From CAVTAV01 sp963732795 (lineage in GTDB: Bacteria; Pseudomonadota; Alphaproteobacteria; CAVTAV01), in contig CAVTAV010000006.1 of NCBI GenBank assembly GCA_963732795.1, forward strand, positions 310,001 through 374,000: a DNA stretch of 64,000 nucleotides, written 5' to 3'. The position numbers and the translations under genes were made by a program. The notes below the pieces were generated by a model. That model was not told where the DNA came from. It did not search any database and saw nothing but the letters and a program-made list of their open reading frames with translations. Shown piece by piece: positions 20,538-29,431 of this stretch. How positions within the stretch are numbered: the stretch's first letter is position 1; the number at the start of each line of letters is the position of its first letter.

Positions 20538-21025
20538 TTGACCCTCCGCGTGGCCAATCTCTGGCCATGAACCCAGCCGACGATCATCGCCATGAAAACC
20601 AGAGTCTTGTGGACCACCGCCGCGGCGAGCACGTCCTTGTAGGGAAATGGATCGCCATAGGACAGCGGCACCTGCAAGGCCATGGATACGAAGAAAGCGG
20701 CCCCGCAGCCGACCGCCAGGCCGGTCATATGGATGTGACGGATCATCTCGTCGGCCTCGCGCAGGAATTTGCGATAGGCCATGACCGCCAGGAAGGCGGG
20801 CAACGCCGGCGCGAGGGCCAGACCCCATGCAAGAACCGCCGGCATGCCGACCTGCAGCTCGGTGAAATTGACCGCCTCGCGACTGAACACGGTGAGGACG
20901 AACCAGCCCGCGAAATGCAGCATGTTGCGCGCGTCGCGTCCGGTCTCCCAGCAGATGAAGCCCAGGAACCGGCTGTAGGACTCAGGTGTCCCGCCCCGGC
21001 TTCCGCGCGTTCCGACATTCGACAT
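20534..21025 (-). CDS. Four-helix membrane protein M1, first gene of the XRE operon
   Basis: 163 residues from ATG 21025, chosen because GGAGG lies five bases upstream. It shares FLGFICWETGRDARNMLHFAG and KFLREADEMIRHIHMTGLAVG with M2, and ends VHGQRLATRRVK. Six genes of this family run head to tail with 1-base gaps or 4-base overlaps and end in the XRE regulator. Two XRE-type palindromes lie just upstream. Function unknown; similar proteins elsewhere are annotated only as hypothetical. Confidence 0.8.
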   Translation of the reverse strand: MSNVGTRGSRGGTPESYSRFLGFICWETGRDARNMLHFAGWFVLTVFSREAVNFTELQVGMPAVLAWGLALAPALPAFLAVMAYRKFLREADEMIRHIHMTGLAVGCGAAFFVSMALQVPLSYGDPFPYKDVLAAAVVHKTLVFMAMIVGWVHGQRLATRRVK

Positions 21026-21045
21026 GTCAACCTCCATTGTCATAA

Positions 21046-21063
21046 TGACAAGTACACTTGACA
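21046..21063 (-). promoter_or_regulatory. XRE-type operator, proximal copy
   Basis: TGACAAGTACACTTGACA is a near-perfect dyad around CAAGT-AC-ACTTG, located 21-38 bases upstream of the M1 start. It partly overlaps another palindrome, TGTCATAATGACA at 21038-21050. Such sites fit short XRE repressors, and the operon encodes one. Confidence 0.55.
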
Positions 21064-21077
21064 CATTCGGGCGCTTT

Positions 21078-21095
21078 TGTCAAGCACCCTTGTCA
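21078..21095 (-). promoter_or_regulatory. XRE-type operator, distal copy
   Basis: TGTCAAGCACCCTTGTCA repeats the proximal site in 13 of 18 positions and keeps the CAAG/CTTG arms. The two sites are 32 bp apart, about three helical turns, allowing cooperative binding on one DNA face. Confidence 0.5.
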
Positions 21096-21121
21096 CTCGT
21101 CAAATTTGTGGAGGGGTGGGC

Positions 21122-21283
21122 TTAGAAATCCGATGCGATTCCGTTGCGTTCCCAGTCGCCGTAACGGGTCGGTTCGGGGCCCTTTGGGCCGTTGATCTCT
21201 TTGGGCATCTTCTTGGCCGGCTCGGGTTTCTTTTCGGCCTCAGGGGAGGGCTCGGATGTCGGCTTCTTGGCGTCCTCGGTCAT
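21122..21283 (-). CDS. DUF1674 protein (succinate dehydrogenase assembly factor 4-like)
   Basis: A 53-residue protein that is easy to miss. After a Lys/Glu/Pro-rich N-terminus, the conserved C-terminus reads KEINGPKGPEPTRYGDWERN followed by GIASDF and the stop, the DUF1674 hallmark. Relatives (Sdh8/SDHAF4 in mitochondria) help assemble succinate dehydrogenase; in alphaproteobacteria the role is inferred. The ATG is at 21281-21283, divergent from the small gene and htpX. Confidence 0.85.
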   Translation of the reverse strand: MTEDAKKPTSEPSPEAEKKPEPAKKMPKEINGPKGPEPTRYGDWERNGIASDF

Positions 21284-21298
21284 GGTCCTCTCCCTCGG

Positions 21299-21326
21299 CT
21301 TGAACGGGCCGCGCCGGTCCCCACAT
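21299..21326 (+). promoter_or_regulatory. RpoH-type promoter upstream of the htpX operon
   Basis: CTTGAA at 21299-21304, 14 bases, then CCCCACAT at 21319-21326. This closely fits the sigma-32 pattern CTTGAA-N13-15-CCCCATnT, with one mismatch in the -10. HtpX is a classic heat-shock protease, which supports the call. Confidence 0.55.
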
Positions 21327-21399
21327 ATCGATGGTCGCGCGCTCGAAGGTCATACCGCGAGAAAGCTCAGCCAACAAGAACGCGCGATTCGGGTGGGAT

Positions 21400-21660
21400 A
21401 TGGACAAGCAATGGATCGCCGTCCTCATCGCTCTTGCGGTCATGGCCGCGCTGGCGCCGCTCGCCATGCGCAATATCCGGCGAATGAAGAGGACCAAGGG
21501 CACGGCGCAACTGTTCTGGTCCCTGTTCTTCGGCTTCGCCTTCCTGAACAACCGCGAGCTGATGCGGATCGAGGACGCCCGCGACGACCATCAGCGCAAG
21601 CCGCCCGATCCCGGCGGCGACAAGCCGACCACGATCAGCATCGACAACTCGAGTGAGTAA
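21400..21660 (+). CDS. Small single-helix membrane protein, unknown function
   Basis: 86 residues from ATG 21400. One membrane helix (WIAVLIALAVMAALAPLAM) is followed by a basic segment and LFWSLFFGFAFLNNRELM, then a hydrophilic, Pro-rich tail. It ends 6 bp before htpX and probably shares its RpoH-type promoter. I do not recognise the family. Confidence 0.65.
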   Translation: MDKQWIAVLIALAVMAALAPLAMRNIRRMKRTKGTAQLFWSLFFGFAFLNNRELMRIEDARDDHQRKPPDPGGDKPTTISIDNSSE

Positions 21661-21666
21661 CCCAAG

Positions 21667-22509
21667 ATGGGCTATGTCCGCACCGCTCTCCTGATGGCCG
21701 CCATGACCGGCCTCTTTCTCGCCGTGGGCTATCTCATCGGCGGCCGGACCGGCATGGTCATCGCGTTCCTGGTCGCGGCCGGCATGAACCTGTTCGCCTA
21801 TTGGAACTCCGACACCATGGTCTTGAAGATGTACAAGGCACGCCAGGTAACGAAGGCCGACCAGCCGGAGCTCGTCGAGGTCGTCCGGTTCATGGCGCAC
21901 AACGCCGGCATACCGATGCCGAAAGTCTATGTCGTCGACACCGACCAGCCGAACGCCTTCGCGACGGGGCGCAATCCCGAGCACGGCGCGATCGCGGTGA
22001 CCACCGGGCTCTTGAAGCTCATGACCCGCGAGGAGCTCGCCGGCGTGATCGGCCACGAGATGAGCCACATCCGGAATCGCGACACCCTCACCATGACCAT
22101 CACCGCCACCATCGCGGGCGCGATCGGCATGCTGGCGAATTTCGCTCTGTTCTTCGGCGGCGGAAGGCGGAACGGGCTCGGCATCGTCGGCTCGCTCGCG
22201 ATCATGATCCTCGCCCCGATGGCGGCGATGCTGGTTCAGATGGCGATCAGCCGGACCCGGGAATATGCGGCCGACGAAAGCGGCGCCGAGGTCTGCGGCC
22301 GGCCCCTCTGGCTCGCCTCGGCCTTGGAGAAGCTGGAACAGGCCTCAGGCCGGGTGCCGAACCCCCTCGCCCAACGCAACCCGGCCACCGCCCATATTTT
22401 CATCTCGAATCCCCTGGGCGGCGGCGGCACCGACAACCTGTTCGCCACCCACCCCAGCCTGGAGAACCGCATCGCGCGCTTGAAGGCCATGGCGGCGGAG
22501 AAGGCATAG
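21667..22509 (+). CDS. htpX: Membrane zinc metalloprotease HtpX
   Basis: 280 residues, intact. Two N-terminal helices are followed by the active site GVIGHEMSHIRNRD (HEXXH) and the third zinc ligand in REYAADESGA; two further helices lie between them. The C-terminus contains NPLGGGGTDNLFATHPSLENRI, a family signature. HtpX removes damaged membrane proteins together with FtsH. The HtpX-RsmB-PurH neighbourhood is common in alphaproteobacteria. Confidence 0.95.
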   Translation: MGYVRTALLMAAMTGLFLAVGYLIGGRTGMVIAFLVAAGMNLFAYWNSDTMVLKMYKARQVTKADQPELVEVVRFMAHNAGIPMPKVYVVDTDQPNAFATGRNPEHGAIAVTTGLLKLMTREELAGVIGHEMSHIRNRDTLTMTITATIAGAIGMLANFALFFGGGRRNGLGIVGSLAIMILAPMAAMLVQMAISRTREYAADESGAEVCGRPLWLASALEKLEQASGRVPNPLAQRNPATAHIFISNPLGGGGTDNLFATHPSLENRIARLKAMAAEKA

Positions 22510-22520
22510 GCGCTTTCGCC

Positions 22521-22589
22521 GTCATTGCGAACGAAGTGACGCAATCCAGGGCATCTGGATCGCCGCGGTGCTTCGCGCCTCGCGATGAC
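22521..22589. repeat. Dispersed palindromic repeat, GTCATTGCGA family
   Basis: About 69 bp beginning GTCATTGCGA and ending TCGCGATGAC, with internal GCAATCCAG and GGATCGCC segments, directly behind htpX. A related copy follows purH at 29432-29504. Confidence 0.6.
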
Positions 22590-22600
22590 ATGTATCGCGG

Positions 22601-23092
22601 CTAATACGGCTCCCCGTTCTTATGCCGGAAGCGATACCGCCCATCGGGCCAGGTGTCGTTGATCGTCAGATCGATGTCCGGATAATCCGCCGTGTCGCCC
22701 GGCAACCGGTCGCCGATCTCCAGATAGGTGACCGGCTTGTCCGATTTGTTGATCAGGTGATGGCCGTCCGCATGACCGGCCTTGAAGCCCGCCGCCATGC
22801 CCGCCGTCAGCACCGTCTCGCCGGCATCGGTCACCAGCGTGGCCTCGCCATCCAGGATATAGACGAACTCGTCCTGCTTGCCGTGCCAATGGCGCTGGGA
22901 CGACCACTGGCGGGGCGGCAGGATCGTGAGGTTTACCCCGAAATTCTCAAGCCCCACGGCATCGCCGAGCCGGCGTTTCACCCGGGCGAGACACGGCGCG
23001 CGGAACGGCTCGGGATAGCCGGTGCCGGTGGTCGGCTCGACCGCCATGGGATCGGGAATGACGCAATCGGGATATTTCGCGGATGTCGACAT
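22601..23092 (-). CDS. Cupin-domain protein 1
   Basis: 163 residues. One cupin domain: motif 1 RHWHGKQDEFVYILDGE gives the His-x-His...Glu metal ligands, and motif 2 supplies GHADGHHLINKSDKPVTYLEIGDR. The start ATG 23092 has AAGGACCC before it. It shares long blocks with the second cupin at 23340-23852, so the two are tandem duplicates. The substrate is unknown; such stand-alone cupins are often isomerases or sensors of small ligands. Confidence 0.82.
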   Translation of the reverse strand: MSTSAKYPDCVIPDPMAVEPTTGTGYPEPFRAPCLARVKRRLGDAVGLENFGVNLTILPPRQWSSQRHWHGKQDEFVYILDGEATLVTDAGETVLTAGMAAGFKAGHADGHHLINKSDKPVTYLEIGDRLPGDTADYPDIDLTINDTWPDGRYRFRHKNGEPY

Positions 23093-23129
23093 GGGTCCTT
23101 CCAAGCTTCGTTGACGTCTGCCCAACCCA

Positions 23130-23286
23130 GTCATCCCGGCCATTAGCCGAGCCCGAAGCCTGCTTCGGTTGCGAGGCTTATGAGCCGGGACCCAGGTCGC
23201 GCGCCGAGGCCCCTGACGATGGATCCCGGACAGCTCGCTTTGCCGACGAAATCGAAGATTTCGGGCAAACCGGCTTCCGGGATGAC
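23130..23286. repeat. Dispersed intergenic palindromic repeat, GTCATCCCGG family
   Basis: 157 bp between the two cupin genes, opening GTCATCCCGG and closing CCGGGATGAC. Its first part, GGCCATTAGCCGAGCCCGAA and GCGAGGCTTATGAGCCGGGA, is almost the same as the whole 66-bp element at 61054-61119. Confidence 0.7.
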
Positions 23287-23339
23287 CGCAAAGAGGCGGC
23301 TAGGCGAGGACGAAACTGTCTAGATCCGCGTTTGAGCCG

Positions 23340-23852
23340 TCAATACGGCCGGCCTTGCTTGTCGAAAAACCGGCGGGTGCCGTCGGCGCTTTCGCGCATG
23401 ACCATGTCGATATCGGTATAGGTCACGACCTCGCCGGCGGTGCGGTCGCCGATTTCGAGATAGCGCGCCGGGCGGTCGCTGCGGTTGATCACGTGATGGC
23501 CATTCGTGACGCCCGCCTTGAACCCGGCGGTCATACCTGCCGTCAGCACCGTCTCGCCGTCGTCCGTGAGCAGGGTCAGCTCGCCGTCGAGCACATAGAT
23601 CAGTTCGTCCTGCTTCAGATGCCAGTGGCGCTGGGCCGACCAGCCGCCGGGCTCGAGCACGGTCAGATTGACGCCGAAATTCATGAGGCCGAAAGCATCG
23701 CCGAGCGCGCGGCGGCCTCGCTTGCCCGGCGGGATCTGATATCGTGCGGGATAGCTGCTGGTCCGGCGCGGCTCGATGGCGTCGGGATCGGTGATGACGT
23801 TGCCGGCGATCGGCTCGCATCGAAACGAAGAGAGTTGTGCGGGAGCGTCCAT
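23340..23852 (-). CDS. Cupin-domain protein 2
   Basis: 170 residues, intact. Motif 1 is RHWHLKQDELIYVLDGE and motif 2 is GVTNGHHVINRSDRPARYLEIGDR. It matches cupin 1 along its full length (GVNLTVLEPGGWSAQ, GETVLTAGMTAGFKAG), indicating duplication. It is divergent from rsmB over a 78-bp gap that contains an AT-rich stretch, probably both promoters. The substrate is unknown. Confidence 0.82.
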   Translation of the reverse strand: MDAPAQLSSFRCEPIAGNVITDPDAIEPRRTSSYPARYQIPPGKRGRRALGDAFGLMNFGVNLTVLEPGGWSAQRHWHLKQDELIYVLDGELTLLTDDGETVLTAGMTAGFKAGVTNGHHVINRSDRPARYLEIGDRTAGEVVTYTDIDMVMRESADGTRRFFDKQGRPY

Positions 23853-23930
23853 GACAAAGGTCCCTTCTTTGGACGTTATGACTATGGCTCTCGTCTTTCG
23901 ATAGTATTAGAAATCTAGACTATACAGACA

Positions 23931-25226
23931 GTGACCGTCATCCGTCAAAACAGCGTTTCCGCGCGCGGGCTTGCCTTCGCGGTGCTCGGCCGGATTCTCG
24001 ACCGCCGCCAACCTCTTGACGAGGCGTTCAAATCCGCCGCCGCGCCGCTCAGCCCCGCCGATCTCGCCTTCGCGCGGCATCTCGTCGCGACCAGCTTGCG
24101 CCGCTTGGGGCAGATCGACGCTATTCTGGCAGCCTGCCTGGACCGTCCCCTGCCCGAATCCGCGCGCGGCACCCGCAATGCGCTGAGGCTCGGCCTGACC
24201 CAGCTTCTGTTCCTCGAAACGCCGCCCCATGCCGCGGTTTCGGAGACCGTGGACCTCGTCCGCGACGGCCGGTATCGCGGCCTGGTCAATGCCGTGCTGC
24301 GCCGGGTCTCGCGGGAGGGCAAAGACCTGATCGCGGGCCAGGACGCCGCCCGCCTCGACACGCCGGACTGGCTGTGGGAGCTGCTCGCCATTGATTACGG
24401 GCCCGAAACCGCCCGCGCCGTCGCCGAGGCCCATCTCGCCGAGCCGCCCCTCGACATCGTGCTCCGGCCCGGCCAGGACCCTGGGGAATGGGCCGAAAAG
24501 CTGGATGCGGGAATATTTCCCACATATGTTCTGCGACGTACGTCCGGCGGACGGGTCGAGACCTTGCCCGGTTATGACGAGGGCGCGTGGTGGATACAGG
24601 ATGCGGCCGCCGCCCTCCCCGTGCGCTTTCTCGATTGTGCCGCCGGCGAAACGGTCGTCGATCTTTGCGCCGCGCCGGGGGGCAAGACCGCCCAGCTCGC
24701 CGCCATGGGGGCGAAGGTCGTCGCGGTCGACCGCTCCGAGGGCCGCCTCGCGCTGCTGCGCGATACCTTGGCCCGGCTTCGCCTCGACGCCGAGGTGATC
24801 GCCGCCGACGCGACCAAATGGCGGCCCGACACGCCGGTGGCCAGGATTCTGCTCGACGCCCCGTGCAGCGCGACCGGCACCATCCGCCGCCATCCCGACC
24901 TTCCCCATATCAAGACCCTGGAGGACGTCCGGGCCGCGACCGCCGTCCAGGACCGCCTGCTCGCCGCCGCCGCCGAGATGCTCGCGCCGGGCGGCGTGCT
25001 GATCTATTGCGTCTGCTCGCTGGCCCGCATCGAGGGCGAGGACAGGATCGAGGCCCATTTCGCCTCGGGCGGACCCCTGCGCCGCCGGCCGATCCGGCCC
25101 GACGAGCTCCCGGCGCTGGCCGAAGCCGTGACGCCCGAGGGCGACGTCCGCACCCTCCCCTGCCACTTGGCCGCCCAAGGCGGCATGGACGGATTCTTCA
25201 TCGCCCGGCTCGAAAAGCCGGCCTGA
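23931..25226 (+). CDS. rsmB: RsmB-like 16S rRNA (cytosine-C5) methyltransferase
   Basis: 431 residues, intact, GTG start. An N-terminal NusB-like helical domain (residues 1-135; FARHLVATSLRRLGQ and HAAVSETVDLVR) precedes a SAM-dependent methyltransferase with VVDLCAAPGGKTAQLA (SAM site), ILLDAPCSATGTIRRHPD (motif IV) and IYCVCSLARIEGED (catalytic Cys motif VI). It modifies a cytosine of 16S rRNA. It is divergent from cupin 2 and followed by rpe after 79 bp. Confidence 0.9.
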   Translation: MTVIRQNSVSARGLAFAVLGRILDRRQPLDEAFKSAAAPLSPADLAFARHLVATSLRRLGQIDAILAACLDRPLPESARGTRNALRLGLTQLLFLETPPHAAVSETVDLVRDGRYRGLVNAVLRRVSREGKDLIAGQDAARLDTPDWLWELLAIDYGPETARAVAEAHLAEPPLDIVLRPGQDPGEWAEKLDAGIFPTYVLRRTSGGRVETLPGYDEGAWWIQDAAAALPVRFLDCAAGETVVDLCAAPGGKTAQLAAMGAKVVAVDRSEGRLALLRDTLARLRLDAEVIAADATKWRPDTPVARILLDAPCSATGTIRRHPDLPHIKTLEDVRAATAVQDRLLAAAAEMLAPGGVLIYCVCSLARIEGEDRIEAHFASGGPLRRRPIRPDELPALAEAVTPEGDVRTLPCHLAAQGGMDGFFIARLEKPA

Positions 25227-25305
25227 TCCGCGGCCTCGGCGGGATTGCTTGCGGGGCCGACTCCAAGCTGGTAATCACTCGACGACAAAGGGGAGCCCTG
25301 GAGCC

Positions 25306-25971
25306 ATGCAACGGCAGGTTCGTATAGCGCCGTCGATTCTCGCGGCAAACTTCGCCAAGCTGGGCGAGGAAATCCAGGCCATCAGCGCGGCCGGGGCGGA
25401 CTGGATCCATGTCGATGTGATGGACGGCCATTTCGTGCCCAATATCACCATCGGACCTTCCGTGGTGAAGGCCCTGAAGCCGTTCAGCCGCCTGCCCTTC
25501 GACGTTCATTTGATGATCTCGCCGGTCGATCCCTTCATCGACGAGTTCGTCAATGCCGGGGCCGACATCGTGACCGTCCATCCCGAGGCAGGGCCGCATC
25601 TTCACCGCACCGTGCAGCACATCAAGGCCAACGGCGTGCGCGCGGGCGTCTCGCTCAATCCGGCGACCCCGGTCTCGGCCGTGGAATATGTGCTCGGCGA
25701 CATCGATCTCGTGCTGGTGATGTCGGTCAATCCCGGCTTCGGCGGCCAGAAATTCATCGACAGCCAGCTCGAGAAGATTGCGACGTTGCGGCGTATGATC
25801 GACGAGTCCGGCCGGGATATCGATCTCGAGGTCGATGGCGGGATCACCCGCGAGACCGCGCCCAAGGCGATCGCGGCGGGCGCCGACGTGCTGGTCGCCG
25901 GCACCGCGAGCTTTCTGGGCGGGCCGGAGAGTTACGCGGCGAATATCGCCGGGTTGCGCCAGAGCGCCTGA
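25306..25971 (+). CDS. rpe: Ribulose-phosphate 3-epimerase
   Basis: 221 residues, intact. It interconverts ribulose-5-P and xylulose-5-P in the pentose phosphate pathway. APSILAANFAKLGEE, the metal-binding HVDVMDGHFVPNITIG, DVHLMI, VNPGFGGQKF and LEVDGGI are all present. The start at ATG 25306 is preferred because the barrel begins immediately, and GGGAG lies 10-14 bases upstream. It is co-directional with rsmB and the heparinase-family gene. Confidence 0.96.
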   Translation: MQRQVRIAPSILAANFAKLGEEIQAISAAGADWIHVDVMDGHFVPNITIGPSVVKALKPFSRLPFDVHLMISPVDPFIDEFVNAGADIVTVHPEAGPHLHRTVQHIKANGVRAGVSLNPATPVSAVEYVLGDIDLVLVMSVNPGFGGQKFIDSQLEKIATLRRMIDESGRDIDLEVDGGITRETAPKAIAAGADVLVAGTASFLGGPESYAANIAGLRQSA

Positions 25972-26055
25972 GCCGGCCGAACGTGCCTGAACCGCGCTAT
26001 GATTGCGCGGACCGACAACAGAGGGAGTAGACGCGGGGGCGGGGCGGAGACCTTG

Positions 26056-27768
26056 ATGCTGGAGCGCTTCGTCAAACTGGGTATGGAACCGCCTAAAATT
26101 TGGGCACATCGTGGGGTGAACGCCCTGCGCGAGCGGTTCTATGCGACCGGCCTCTATGATTATCTCCTGCGCGGACGCCATCCGGTGGCCATCGCGGTTG
26201 CGCCCGAGGACCTCCGCGCCGGCTCGCCCGATACCGGCAACGAGCTGTTTCGCGGCACCTATCGTTTCGCAGGCGAAACGATATCCGCGCCGAACGAGGC
26301 GCCCTGGAGCGTGGACGGCGGCAGCCCGGATTGGCTGCGCGAGGCCCATGGTTTCGCGTGGATCCGACATTTCGAGGCCTGCGGCGGCGAGGCGGCCGGC
26401 CGCCAGGTCCGGCTCTATGTGAAGGACTGGCTTACCCGGTTCGATCACTGGCACCCGATCGCCTGGGAGCCCGCCGTGACCGGACGGCGGATCATCTCCT
26501 GGACCGCGGCATCCCCGACCATTCTCGGCGGCGGGGATTCCGTCTTTCGCAGCCTGGTCCTGAACAGCCTCGCCCGCCAGGCCCGCCATCTCTCCCGCGC
26601 CGCCTCGGAAGCGCCCGCCGGCCCGCCGCGCATGACCGCCGCGATCGGGCTCGCCGTTGCCGGATTGTCGCTGCCCGACGCCGACAAGCACTTGGCCCGG
26701 GGCATGGCGATGGTCGAGGACGAGCTCGGCCGGGAGGTCCTGGTCGATGGCGGCATCGTTACCCGCAATCCGTCCGACCTCCTGGCGCTTCTCGAGGATC
26801 TCGTGATGCTGCGCGATGCCCTGCGCCGCGCCCATGCCGAGACTCCCGTCTCCTTAATCAATGCGATCGACCGGATCGCGCCGATGATCCGCTTCTTCCG
26901 CCACGGCGACGGCAAGCTTGCGCTGTTCAACGGCAGCTTCGAGGAGACCCTGGAGCCGATCGCCGGGATTCTCGCCCACGCGGAGGCCCCCGGAAAACCG
27001 GTCGCCAATGCCGTCCATTCCGGCTTTCAGCGGCTCAAGTCCGGCCGGGCTCTGGTGCTGATGGATACCGGCGCGCCGAAGACGCGGGTCGCGGCCGGAA
27101 CGCCCCATGCGGGCCTGTTGAGCTTCGAGATGAGCTTCGGCAAGGATCGGCTGATCGTGAATTGCGGGGCGAGCGAATCCTGCTCCGGCGAGCTGTTCGA
27201 CCTTGCCCGCTCCACCGCAGCCCATTCGACCCTGGTGGTCAACAACACCAACGCCCTGGACCTGACCGCCGCCGGCCTGATCCCGTCGGCCCCGCCCCAG
27301 ATCAAGGCCGACCGCCACGAGGAGCGCGGCCATGTCTGGGTCGATGCCTGGCATGACGGCTACCGCGCGCAATACGGGCTCACCCATCGCCGCAGGCTCT
27401 ATCTCGGCTCGGGCGGCGGGGATTTGCGCGGCGAGGATATATTGAGTGTCACGGGCAAGCCGCTGACGGCGCCGCTCCCCTTCGACGTCCGGTTCCATCT
27501 CCACCCCGATGTCGACGCCTCGATCCTGGGCGACGGCCAGGCCGCGCTTCTCCGGCTGCCGCGCGGCGCGGGCTGGACCTTCAAGGTCCGCGGCGGCGCG
27601 CTGAAGCTCGACGAAAGCCTCTATCTCGGCGAGCGCGGCCAGGTCCGGCGCTCCGAGCAGATGGTGATTTCGGGCGCGATCGACGGCGACAAGGCGACCG
27701 TCAACTGGTCCTTCACCCGGATCGGCGGCCCCGGCCCCGCAAGCGACAAACCCGAGGGCGAAGGGTGA
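26056..27768 (+). CDS. Heparinase II/III family protein
   Basis: About 570 residues from ATG 26056, preceded by GGAGA; an earlier in-frame ATG at 25999 is possible. The N-terminal half is an all-helical region with WLREAHGFAWIRHFEACGG and FDHWHPIAWEPAVTGRRI. The C-terminal half is the beta-rich heparinase II/III domain (GLLSFEMSFGKDRLIVNCGA, AHSTLVVNNTNA). No signal peptide is visible, so the protein appears cytosolic. It is regularly found between rsmB/rpe and purH in alphaproteobacteria, but its real substrate is not known. Confidence 0.85.
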   Translation: MLERFVKLGMEPPKIWAHRGVNALRERFYATGLYDYLLRGRHPVAIAVAPEDLRAGSPDTGNELFRGTYRFAGETISAPNEAPWSVDGGSPDWLREAHGFAWIRHFEACGGEAAGRQVRLYVKDWLTRFDHWHPIAWEPAVTGRRIISWTAASPTILGGGDSVFRSLVLNSLARQARHLSRAASEAPAGPPRMTAAIGLAVAGLSLPDADKHLARGMAMVEDELGREVLVDGGIVTRNPSDLLALLEDLVMLRDALRRAHAETPVSLINAIDRIAPMIRFFRHGDGKLALFNGSFEETLEPIAGILAHAEAPGKPVANAVHSGFQRLKSGRALVLMDTGAPKTRVAAGTPHAGLLSFEMSFGKDRLIVNCGASESCSGELFDLARSTAAHSTLVVNNTNALDLTAAGLIPSAPPQIKADRHEERGHVWVDAWHDGYRAQYGLTHRRRLYLGSGGGDLRGEDILSVTGKPLTAPLPFDVRFHLHPDVDASILGDGQAALLRLPRGAGWTFKVRGGALKLDESLYLGERGQVRRSEQMVISGAIDGDKATVNWSFTRIGGPGPASDKPEGEG

Positions 27769-27842
27769 GAAAACCGGGCCTTCTAATGCCGCGCGTCCTG
27801 TTCTAGAGTGCGCCCCCTCTCAAATCCACCAGGGTTCGATCC

Positions 27843-29421
27843 ATGATCAAACGGGCGCTGATTTCGGTCTATGACAAGACCGGGTTGGAGGTTTTGGGCC
27901 AGGCGCTGGCGCGCCACGGCGTCGAAATTCTCTCGACCGGCGGCTCGGCGAAAGCCCTCGCCAAGGCCGGGGTCCCGGTGCGCGAGGTCGCCGATTACAC
28001 CGGCTCGCCGGAGATGATGGACGGAAGGGTCAAGACGCTTCACCCCAAGATCCACGGCGGCTTGTTGGGTATCCGAAACAATCCAGATCACGCCATGGCG
28101 ATGCGCGAGCACGACATCGGGCCGATCGATCTGGTGGCGGTCAATCTCTATCCCTTCGAGGAGACCGTGGCCAAGGGCGCGGATCTCGCGACCTGCATCG
28201 AGAATATCGATATCGGCGGGCCGGCCATGATCCGGTCGGCGGCAAAAAACCACGGCAGATGTGACGATCATCGTCGATCCGGCGCGATTACGCGGCGGTT
28301 ATCGACGAACTGGACGCGAACTCGGGCGAAACGAGCCATCGAATTGCGCCGGAAACTGGCCGGCAAGGCCTATGCCCGCACCGCCGAATACGACGCCGCG
28401 ATCTCGTCCTGGTTCGCCTTCGCGGTCCAGGCCCAGATGTTCCCGGACACGCTCAATCTCTCGGCCCGTAAGGTCGCAGGATCTGCTTTACGGCGAGAAC
28501 CCGCACCAGAAAGCCGCGGTCTACAAGGCGCAGGGCCCCGTACGCGGCCTCGTCGGCGCCAAGCAGATCCAGGGCAAAGAGCTGTCCTACAACAATTTCG
28601 GCGACGCCGAAGCCGCCCTCGACCTCATCGCCGCCTTCGACGCGAAGACGCCCGCCATCGCCATCATCAAGCACGCCAATCCCTGCGGCATCGCTATCGG
28701 CAAGGATTTGGTCGACGCCTATAACAAGGCCTTGGCCTGCGATCCGGTCTCGGCCTTCGGCGGCATCGTCGCGGCCAACGGACGGATCGACAAGGCGACG
28801 GCGGAGGCCATCACCGGGCTGAAGACCGACATCGTGGTCGCCCCCGACATCGCCGAGGACGCGCTGCCGATCTTCGCCGCCAAGAAGAGTCTTCGCGTGC
28901 TGACCGTCGGCCCGTTGATGGACCCGAAGCGCCCCGGCCTCATGCTGCGCTCGATTTCCGGCGGCTATCTCGTGCAATCGCGCGACAACGGCGTCGTCAC
29001 CGAGAATGACCTCAAACTCGTCACCAAGCGCAAACCGACGAAACAGGAGATCGCGGATCTCCTATTCGCCTTCACGGTCGCCAAATACGTCAAATCCAAC
29101 GCCATCATCTATGCCAAGAACGGCGCGGCCGTCGGCATCGGCGCGGGCCAGATGAGCCGGGTGGATTCCGCCCGCATCGCCGCCATGAAAGCCGTGGACG
29201 CCGCCAAGGCCGCCGGGCGTTCCGAGCCCGAAACGATCGGCTCGGTGGTCGCCTCCGACGCCTTCTTCCCTTTCGCCGATGGGCTAATGGCCGCCGCCGA
29301 AGCCGGCGCCACGGCGGTGATCCAGCCGGGCGGCTCGATGCGGGACGAAGATGTAATCAAGGCGGCCGACGAGGCCGGTCTCGCCATGGTCTTCACCGGC
29401 ATGCGGCACTTCCGGCACTGA
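27843..29421 (+). CDS. purH: Bifunctional AICAR transformylase / IMP cyclohydrolase
   Basis: It catalyses the last two steps of IMP synthesis. The N-terminal cyclohydrolase domain starts ALISVYDKTGLEVLGQAL and includes MMDGRVKTLHPKIHGG; the transformylase domain has DLLYGENPHQKAA, IIKHANPCGIA, CDPVSAFGGI and the end VFTGMRHFRH. Four single-base insertions break it between 28250 and 28480: G in CACGGCAGAT, C in GGCGCGATT, C in CATCGAATT and C in GGTCGCAGG. The intervening pieces match PurH in successive frames. Reconstructed length is about 524 residues, as usual. Confidence 0.94.
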
Positions 29422-29431
29422 CGCCTCTCCC

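Noticed and set aside
10906..21025. Prophage or integrative element covering the regulated membrane-protein region
   Set aside because: No integrase, transposase, tRNA or attachment repeats were seen, and the base composition looks like the rest of the window.
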